Source: Planctomycetota bacterium (lineage in GTDB: Bacteria > Planctomycetota > J058 > JAJDCQ01). From it: a stretch of DNA of 56,447 nucleotides. Below are positions 16,822-23,085 of the stretch, one piece after another; the first letter of the stretch is position 1; each line of letters starts with the position of its first letter. The stretch is taken from assembly GCA_029260755.1 (NCBI GenBank), contig JAJDCQ010000194.1, positions 1 through 56,447 of the forward strand, in the 5' to 3' direction. The notes below the pieces were generated by a model. It saw only the letters and a list, made by a program, of their open reading frames with translations. It did not search any database and was not told the origin of the DNA. A program made the position numbers and the translations under genes.

Positions 16822-18819
16822 TTAGCCCTTCGGGGAGATATGGCACTTGTTGCAGAACTTCTCGAAGATGTCCTCCGGCTTGATGCCGGTGGGCGTCTCC
16901 GGGTGCTTGTACTTGGTGTGGGTGATCGACTCGATCCCCTCACGCTTCACGACGCGGCCCTTGCCGTCGTTGGCCGCGTGGCACTTGTTGCACGCCCCGG
17001 TCATCTCGGCGTGGTGCTTGCCGAGGCCGGCCTTGATCGTGGTGCTGATCGCCTTGTCGATCGCCTTGGGCGCCTTCCCCGCGAGGAAGATGCTCTCGCC
17101 GATGTGACAGCGGTTGCAGTTGCCGAGCTCGCTCGGACCCGTCACCTCGGCGCGGCCCTTCGAGTGGTCATGGCACTTCCGGCACTCGAGCGCGTCGGTC
17201 TTGGTCTTGACGGTGTCCCCGCTCGCGTCGAACTCGTGGCAGCTCGCGCAGCCCTCGATGTCGCTGTGGGCGAGGTGGCTGTCGTGGCTGAAGCCGGGGT
17301 GGATCTCGACCGTGACCACTTCGACCGACGGCGTCTCGGCGTTACTCCCGACGTGACACTCCTTGCAGCCGCCGTTCTCGCCGAGGTCGATGTCGAGGCT
17401 GTTGTCGGGTCCGGTCGAGCCCTCGATCGCGGTGTGGCAGCGAATGCAGGTCTCGCCGCTCGGGAGCTTCTTCCCGTCGCGGAATGCCTTCCCGAAGTGC
17501 AAGAGATGGCTGAACTTCTTGCCCCGCACCCGCGACTTGATCGGGAGGCTCTCGCTCCGGTGGCACTTGGCGCACTCGGCCGGCGTGCTCGCGCTCGCGC
17601 CCGAGGGGTCCTTGCACACGAACGGGTGAGCGCTCTCGTCGTAGCTGATCGGCCCGAGACGCTTCTTCTCGAACTTCTGCGTCTTGAGCTCCTTGCGGTC
17701 GTCCGGATTGCCGGTGTGGCACTTCCGGCACTTGAGCGGACCGGTCTTCTTGCGCTTCTCGTGCGCGTCGACCTTCCACGTCTCGTGGCAGTTGATGCAA
17801 CCGGCGTAGTTCGGGAGCCCCTGCGCGCCGTCGGCCCAGCCGTAGCTGTCGTTCTCGTTCAGGAGGTGGCACTGGGTGCAGGCGTTCTTGCCGAGCTTCT
17901 CGACGTGCTTGCCGTGCGGGAACTCGGGCAGCGGCGGCGTGAACTTCTTGGTGTCCGACGCGATCGCCGTCTCGAACGTCTTGCCCGCAGGCAGCGAGTG
18001 GCAGCCCTCGAAGCAGGTGCTCTGCTCGAGGGCGGTCACCTTGCCATCGTCGATCCGCTCGCTGGTCGCCGCCTCGTCGTGGCAGCGAGCGCAGAGCGCG
18101 TTCTCCGCGTCCTTGGCGACCTCGATGCTGCCCATGTGCTGGATGTGGCTGAAGCCGAGGCGCCCCTCGCCGTCCGGCTTCGGCCGCGCCCGCGCGGGGA
18201 GGGCCTCGATGATCTTCTGGCCGACGTGGCACTCGGCGCACGGCTCGTCGGGGTGCTGGAAGATCGGCTTGTCGACGTCGTGCTTCTCGTGCTCCCAGAT
18301 GTGGCAGCCGCGGCACTGCGCGATCGTCGGCGTGGCGAAGCCGTCCTTGTAGATCCGCACCCGCGGCTTTCCGCCGTGGTTACCGATCGGCGGCTCCGCC
18401 TGGTAGTTGTGGCAGAGGATGCACTCGAGCTTGTTCTTGTCGTGATGAACGAAGTGGTCGAAGTCGTCCATCATGATCGTCGCCTCGACGTCCTTGCGCG
18501 TGAACTCGACCACCTCCTGCTTCTTGGGCTTGTCGAGGTGACACGTCGCGCAGTTGTCGAGGGTGACGTAGCGGAGCTCGCCGCCGCCGGTCGGCGCCTT
18601 GTCGGTCGTGTGGCAGTTCTCGCAGCCCTTCTCGGGCTCGTGCTTGTCGCGGTGCATCCAGTGGGGGAACTGATCCCACTTCTGCTGCCACGTGGCGCCG
18701 GGCGGCTTCCCGCCATCCTGGGCGTGGGCGGGTTCGGGACGTACGAACGCCCACGTCGTCGCGAACGCGACGAGCGAGACGATCACGAAGCTGAGCGAGA
18801 GGCCGAAGAGGCGTCGCAT
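16822..18819 (-). CDS. Periplasmic multiheme cytochrome c, 17 CXXCH plus one CX3CH
   Basis: 665 residues with a good Sec signal (MRRLFGLSLSFVIVSLVAF...) and probable cleavage after AHA. Seventeen CXXCH sites run from CENCH near residue 66 to CNKCH at the C-terminus. One further site is CFEGCH (CX3CH). FSH/FPHGKH-type motifs (FDHFVHH, FSHIQH, FPHGKH, FSHLLH, FSHDSH) precede many sites and look like distal ligands of c3/c7-type hemes, so a long nanowire-like chain is plausible. It lies 55 nt downstream of the beta-barrel gene, the order expected of a porin-cytochrome conduit, although direct insertion in the barrel is inference. Confidence 0.9.
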   Translation of the reverse strand: MRRLFGLSLSFVIVSLVAFATTWAFVRPEPAHAQDGGKPPGATWQQKWDQFPHWMHRDKHEPEKGCENCHTTDKAPTGGGELRYVTLDNCATCHLDKPKKQEVVEFTRKDVEATIMMDDFDHFVHHDKNKLECILCHNYQAEPPIGNHGGKPRVRIYKDGFATPTIAQCRGCHIWEHEKHDVDKPIFQHPDEPCAECHVGQKIIEALPARARPKPDGEGRLGFSHIQHMGSIEVAKDAENALCARCHDEAATSERIDDGKVTALEQSTCFEGCHSLPAGKTFETAIASDTKKFTPPLPEFPHGKHVEKLGKNACTQCHLLNENDSYGWADGAQGLPNYAGCINCHETWKVDAHEKRKKTGPLKCRKCHTGNPDDRKELKTQKFEKKRLGPISYDESAHPFVCKDPSGASASTPAECAKCHRSESLPIKSRVRGKKFSHLLHFGKAFRDGKKLPSGETCIRCHTAIEGSTGPDNSLDIDLGENGGCKECHVGSNAETPSVEVVTVEIHPGFSHDSHLAHSDIEGCASCHEFDASGDTVKTKTDALECRKCHDHSKGRAEVTGPSELGNCNRCHIGESIFLAGKAPKAIDKAISTTIKAGLGKHHAEMTGACNKCHAANDGKGRVVKREGIESITHTKYKHPETPTGIKPEDIFEKFCNKCHISPKG

Positions 18820-18874
18820 TCTTCCGTTCCCGAGCTGCCTTGTAGTCTCTGGTGCCTGGATGGTCGAGCCGTGA

Positions 18875-20485
18875 CTAGAACTGATACTTGACGCCGACCC
18901 GGAGGCTCTGGTGCCACTCGATGTCCTGGTCGACGATCTCGAACGCGCCCTCGTAGAAGTAGTCCACCCGGAAGCGGAGCTTGTCGGTCGCCTTGAAGAG
19001 GACGTAGGCGCCGTAGCCCCACTGACGAAGGTCCTCGAGGCGCACGAAGCGCGTGCGGTAGTTGAACTGCCGGTAGTAGAACTCGGCGCCGATGGTCAGG
19101 CGGTAGTAGAAGACCGAGGCGCGGATGTGGTTGTACCACTCGATCCACTCGGTCTCGCCCTCGCTGCGGAGGTCCTGGAACTGCTCGGCTCCGTTGCCGG
19201 ATCGCGAGGCCGGGTGATCGGGGTCGACGTAGCTGAGGCGCGTCTCGGCGAAGAACCCTTCGAACGGGAGGTCGTGGAGGTCGAATCCGACCGTCCCCTC
19301 CCAGTAGTCGAAGTTGTACTGGTCGATCTTGGAGAAGTCGGAGCGGATGTCGTGCCGGCGCCCCTGGAGGAAGATCCCGAACGTGCCCTTCGAAACCCCG
19401 AAGCCCTTGTAGAGCTTGATCTCGTAGTCGTCGCTTCCCGACTCCTGGAGGAAGTTGAGGCTGTTGCGGTTGAATCGCTTGCGACTGACCTGGGTGTCGG
19501 TGTCGGTGTAGTCGTAGTCGAACTTGTCGGAGTTGTCGAAGACCGACCGGTAGCCGAGGAAGATGTTGAAGTACTGCTTGGCGAAGTCGATGTCGACCCA
19601 CGCCCGGAAGTCGTCGATGTCGTCGTTGACGAACTTCGTCGACGCGCCGATGAACATCCACTCCGTCGGCTCGACCCGAGCCGAGAGCTCGAGGCTGTTG
19701 TCGATGTGGAGGACGTCGCTCACGGTGAAGGAGAACTGGTCGACCGGCTGAATCGTGACGTGGCCGCCGAGGATGCGCTTGAACTTCCGGCTGTCGTAGT
19801 GGCTCGCCCGGACGCCGCCGAAGACGGACGCCGAGACCGGACCGAGGTCCTCGACGTTGATCTGCGCGCCGTCGACGCTGCCCCACTCGGCCTCCCAGAA
19901 GTCGAACCGGCCGCCCTTGACGCTGACCTTCGTCTTGTTGTTCACGAAGGCGTTGCGCGGGCCCATGATCCGTGCTTCGGCGTAGAGCTCGCGCAGGCCG
20001 AAGTGGGCGCGGCTGCTCCGGCGGTCGTCGCGGAAGTCCGCGAACTCGTACCGGAACGGGTCGCCGGCGAGGTCCCACTCGAAGCGCGAGCTGAACTTGA
20101 CGTCGAGCGCCTCGTGACCCAGCCCCTCGGAGTAGAGGAGCAGGTAGGCGAAGACGTCGAAGTCGCGCTTGTGACGCGACGGGCTCACCGTGAACGCGGC
20201 GGCCGGGTCGTTCGAGCCATTGCCCGCGTCGTTGTCCCCGGTGACCCACTCCCACCGGGCATCGAGCCGGACCTCACCGCGGATGCGGGAGACCGCCTCG
20301 TCGAACGCGCTGCGCCCTTCGGCGCCGGCATCGTAAGAGCCGCTCCCCTCATCGTCGGCGACGGCCTCCTCCTCCGCCCACGCGGTCGTGGGACTCAGAA
20401 GGAGAACCGCCACCATGGCGAGAGTGAATGCGGATGCGCAGCGACGACCGAGGCTGCCCCGGTGTCGCGAAGGCCGAAACGGCAT
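18875..20485 (-). CDS. Outer-membrane beta-barrel of the cytochrome cluster
   Basis: 536 residues. The signal peptide ends at TTAWA before EEEAV. The mature protein is rich in alternating aromatic/polar strands (FDVFAYLLLYSEGLG, YFNIFLGYRSVFD, ASVFYYRLTIGAEFYYRQF, LRFRVDYFYEGAF). It ends in VGVKYQF, with the C-terminal Phe recognised by the BAM machinery. No CXXCH motif is present. Its place directly before two multiheme cytochromes suggests an MtrB/PioB-like sheath for electron transfer across the outer membrane. I cannot claim homology to MtrB from sequence alone; an alginate-export or phosphate-porin-like barrel is the alternative. A palindrome (20517-20534) lies in its leader. Confidence 0.78.
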   Translation of the reverse strand: MPFRPSRHRGSLGRRCASAFTLAMVAVLLLSPTTAWAEEEAVADDEGSGSYDAGAEGRSAFDEAVSRIRGEVRLDARWEWVTGDNDAGNGSNDPAAAFTVSPSRHKRDFDVFAYLLLYSEGLGHEALDVKFSSRFEWDLAGDPFRYEFADFRDDRRSSRAHFGLRELYAEARIMGPRNAFVNNKTKVSVKGGRFDFWEAEWGSVDGAQINVEDLGPVSASVFGGVRASHYDSRKFKRILGGHVTIQPVDQFSFTVSDVLHIDNSLELSARVEPTEWMFIGASTKFVNDDIDDFRAWVDIDFAKQYFNIFLGYRSVFDNSDKFDYDYTDTDTQVSRKRFNRNSLNFLQESGSDDYEIKLYKGFGVSKGTFGIFLQGRRHDIRSDFSKIDQYNFDYWEGTVGFDLHDLPFEGFFAETRLSYVDPDHPASRSGNGAEQFQDLRSEGETEWIEWYNHIRASVFYYRLTIGAEFYYRQFNYRTRFVRLEDLRQWGYGAYVLFKATDKLRFRVDYFYEGAFEIVDQDIEWHQSLRVGVKYQF

Positions 20486-20516
20486 GCTCCGTTTCCCCCT
20501 TTGTTGGAGCGCCGGC

Positions 20517-20534
20517 CTCGTAGACCCCTACGAG
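20517..20534. promoter_or_regulatory. Palindrome in the leader of the barrel gene
   Basis: CTCGTAGACCCCTACGAG is a perfect 7-bp inverted repeat with a 4-nt centre. It lies 32 nt before the ATG at 20485 and could be an operator or a 5' mRNA hairpin. No good promoter is visible next to it. Confidence 0.4.
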
Positions 20535-20578
20535 ATCCGACGTTCCCCCCTACGTGCAACGGCGTGACTGAGTGAGCG

Positions 20579-22000
20579 CTAGCTGCCGGCTCCGTTCTCG
20601 GAACCCGCGCCGTCCTCCGAGCCACCCTCGCCCGACGAATCGGACGAGCCAGCTCCCTTGAACAGCTCCGGCTTGAGGAAGAAGACGGCGACTCCGCCCA
20701 CGGCCGCGATGACGAACAGGAGCAGGGCGCAACCGACGACCATCATCAGGCCGCCGCCTCCACCACCGCCCCCGCCACTCGCGGTCTTGAGCATCGACGC
20801 GCCCTGGTAGGCTTCCGCCCACTGCTCGGGCGTGACCGTCCCCTTGCTCACGAACGACGCCGCGATCCCCGAGGTGTTCCCCTTCTCCTCGCGGACCGCA
20901 TCCTGCTGCTGATACTTGGAGATCCACTTCTTCTTCACGAGATAGCTCGTGACGAGCGTGGCATCGGTCTCCGGCTCCTTGTTGCCGGCCGCGTCGGTGT
21001 GATCCATCACGAAGAGGCATGGAACCGCCCCGAGCGTGATCGCGGTGTGAGACCGGAGCTTACGCGACACACCCTGGCCAATCGGATTTTCCGAGACCTT
21101 CGTGCCGTTCTTGCTCCCCAGGTCTTCGATCGAGAACCCGTCGCCCGTCCAGAATATCTTCGCGTGAGACCCGGAGATGGACGGGTGCAGGACGTTCAGA
21201 TGGTTGTCCCCTTCGCGGCCGATCTTGATCTCGCGGCCGTTCACCGGGAAGATCTCCTGCTTCCCTTCGAGGCCGACGATCAGGCGCGCGTTGGCGTTCC
21301 GGATCGCGACGGCGGCGCCGATCGCATCCTGAACGTCGATGTTGCCCATGACGACGGTGCCGCCGCCCATCGGATCGCCGCCGGCAGCCGCCGCGGCCTC
21401 TTCCTTCTTCGCCTCGGCCGGCTTCGCCGCGGCTTCCTTCTTGGCCGCGGCCGCCTTCACGGCCGCCGCCTTCTTCGCCGCGGCCGCCTTCTTCGCTGCC
21501 GCCGCCTTGGCGTCGTCGGCGGGCGCGTCCGCCTTCTCGGCCGCGGGCTTCGCCGCGGGCTTGGCGGCCGGCTTCTCGGCCGCCGGCTTCTCGGCCGCCG
21601 GCTTCGCCTCGGGCGCCGGCTTCGCTTCCGCCGCCGGCTTCGCCTCCGCCGCCGGCTTGGCCGGCGCAGGCTTGGCCGCCGCCGGAGCGGCTCCGGCCAC
21701 GCCGAACTTGCAGGCGAGCGCGAACGCCCCGATCTTGACCTGGTCGCCGTTCTTGAGGGTCTGGGGCCCGTCCTTCGGGGTGATCTTCTTCTCGTTGACG
21801 AAGGTCCCGCCTTCGGCCCCGAGGTCGAGGATGGTGTAGGAGCCGTCGCGCTGCATGAACAGTGCGTGCCGCGCTCCGACGGTGGAATCCTCGAGAACGA
21901 GCTTGTTGGAGCCGCTCTGACCGATCGAGACCATGCCGCCCTCGATCGGGACGGTGCGCTCGACCTTTCCGTCCTTGAGGATGTCTAGCTGATCGGCCAA
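20579..22000 (-). CDS. Two-FHA, Ala/Lys/Pro-linker membrane protein
   Basis: About 473 residues from TTG 22000 (GGAGG 9 nt upstream). An ATG at 22135 would add 45 Arg-rich residues with no ribosome site. FHA domain 1 (about 3-100) is degenerate: IGQ replaces IGR and the His loop is VGARH. Residues about 101-208 are a disordered linker of AKPAAE and AAAKK repeats. FHA domain 2 (about 240-330) is canonical, with IGR, SGSH and SKNGT. A segment LVKKKWISKYQQQDA...FVSKGTVTPEQWAEAY resembles an MshEN-type helical motif, a weak call. After a Gly run there is one membrane helix (about 418-442) and a short acidic Ser/Gly tail. It is the first gene of the cytochrome cluster and may recruit a kinase-phosphorylated partner to the inner membrane. 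Confidence 0.82.
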   Translation of the reverse strand: MADQLDILKDGKVERTVPIEGGMVSIGQSGSNKLVLEDSTVGARHALFMQRDGSYTILDLGAEGGTFVNEKKITPKDGPQTLKNGDQVKIGAFALACKFGVAGAAPAAAKPAPAKPAAEAKPAAEAKPAPEAKPAAEKPAAEKPAAKPAAKPAAEKADAPADDAKAAAAKKAAAAKKAAAVKAAAAKKEAAAKPAEAKKEEAAAAAGGDPMGGGTVVMGNIDVQDAIGAAVAIRNANARLIVGLEGKQEIFPVNGREIKIGREGDNHLNVLHPSISGSHAKIFWTGDGFSIEDLGSKNGTKVSENPIGQGVSRKLRSHTAITLGAVPCLFVMDHTDAAGNKEPETDATLVTSYLVKKKWISKYQQQDAVREEKGNTSGIAASFVSKGTVTPEQWAEAYQGASMLKTASGGGGGGGGGLMMVVGCALLLFVIAAVGGVAVFFLKPELFKGAGSSDSSGEGGSEDGAGSENGAGS

Positions 22001-22167
22001 CGCCTGACGCCTCCGGGCCCCGCGTCCCGCCGGCCTCTCGCCGGATCGAGCGCTGCTTCGAAGTTCAATCCGGGGAGCGGACAGCGCCACCGTCGCAGCG
22101 GCGCGACGGCGTGCAAATCGGGCCCGCTCGCCCATTCATCCATGCTACGGAGCCATTGGAACCGAGG

Positions 22168-22197
22168 AGTATATCAACCCTCGCGAATTGGGGTCAA
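22168..22197 (-). promoter_or_regulatory. Sigma70-like promoter of the cytochrome cluster
   Basis: On the minus strand TTGACC (22197-22192), 18 nt and TATACT (22173-22168) form a strong promoter with a start near 22161. It lies between rsmE and the first FHA gene, so it would drive the seven-gene run down to 10227. Confidence 0.6.
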
Positions 22198-22247
22198 CCC
22201 TCCTTTGAGCGGCGGTTTTCGAGCGCCCGACCCCTCCTCGGGGACGC

Positions 22248-23012
22248 TCAACCGACCTCGTAACGCACCGCAGCGACGACCGCGAGGACGGCCGTCTCGA
22301 CGCGCAGGACCGACGCCCCGAACGAGGCCCGGACGCAGCCGGCCGCCGCGAGCGCGGCGACCTCGTCCGCGGTGAGCCCGCCCTCGGGCCCAACGACGAC
22401 GACGACGACCGACCGCGGCGCGGTCGGTCCCTCGCGCAGCACCCGACGAAGCGGCCGCACCTCCTCGCCGCCGCCTCCGCTCCCCGGAGCGACGAGCACG
22501 ACGGCGAGGTCGGCGGCGCCGATCCGACCGCCCGGTCCGGCGACCTCGCCGACCGACGCCGGCGGCGCGATGATCGGCAGCCGATTCCGACCACATTGCT
22601 TCGCCGCCGCGGCCGCGATCCGCTCCCACCGCGCGCGCGTCGCCTCCGGGCGCGCGTCCGCCTTGACCGTCGACCGGCGCGCGACGAGCGGGATCAGCTC
22701 GCCGACGCCCAGCTCGGTCGCGGCGGCGACGAGCACCTTGCACCGCTCGGCCCGCGGCGGCGCGACCGCGACGACGAGCTCGACCGGCAGCTCCCGATCC
22801 GCGTCGGTTCGCCGAACGAGGCGCAGCGCGATTCCCGCGTCGTCGACGGCGACGATCGCCGCGAGCCCCTCGCCGCCGCGCCCGTCGAAGACCGTCACCT
22901 CGTCGCCGACCGCCAGCCTCCGGACGTGGATCGCGTGGTGAGCCTCGCCCCCGTCGATGCGGAACGAGGCGCCGGGCTCGGCCGGAATCGCGTTCAGGTG
23001 AAAGCGCGCCAT
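22248..23012 (-). CDS. rsmE: 16S rRNA (uracil1498-N3)-methyltransferase
   Basis: 254 residues from ATG 23012; an upstream start at 23051 adds 13 non-family residues. It has the N-terminal PUA-like part (ARFHLNAIP...HHAIHVRRLAVGDEVTVFDG) and the SPOUT knot region with RWERIAAAAAKQCGRN, VVVGPEGGLTADEV and SVLRVETA, which are hallmark RsmE motifs for S-adenosylmethionine binding. It methylates U1498 in the decoding centre of the small ribosomal subunit. It diverges from the TPR membrane protein gene at 23086. The cluster promoter lies just past its stop, so it is probably a separate unit. Confidence 0.92.
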   Translation of the reverse strand: MARFHLNAIPAEPGASFRIDGGEAHHAIHVRRLAVGDEVTVFDGRGGEGLAAIVAVDDAGIALRLVRRTDADRELPVELVVAVAPPRAERCKVLVAAATELGVGELIPLVARRSTVKADARPEATRARWERIAAAAAKQCGRNRLPIIAPPASVGEVAGPGGRIGAADLAVVLVAPGSGGGGEEVRPLRRVLREGPTAPRSVVVVVVGPEGGLTADEVAALAAAGCVRASFGASVLRVETAVLAVVAAVRYEVG

Positions 23013-23070
23013 GGCCAGATTCTCTCCGATCGCCCCGCCCCGGGAAAGCACTCCCGTGACCGATTCCGGC

Positions 23071-23076
23071 TAAGAT
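23071..23076 (+). promoter_or_regulatory. Possible -10 of a near-leaderless transcript
   Basis: TAAGAT ends 9 nt before the ATG at 23086, so transcription would start about 3 nt upstream of the start codon. No -35 is clear and no ribosome site precedes the ATG. Confidence 0.3.
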
Positions 23077-23085
23077 GTCCCGACG

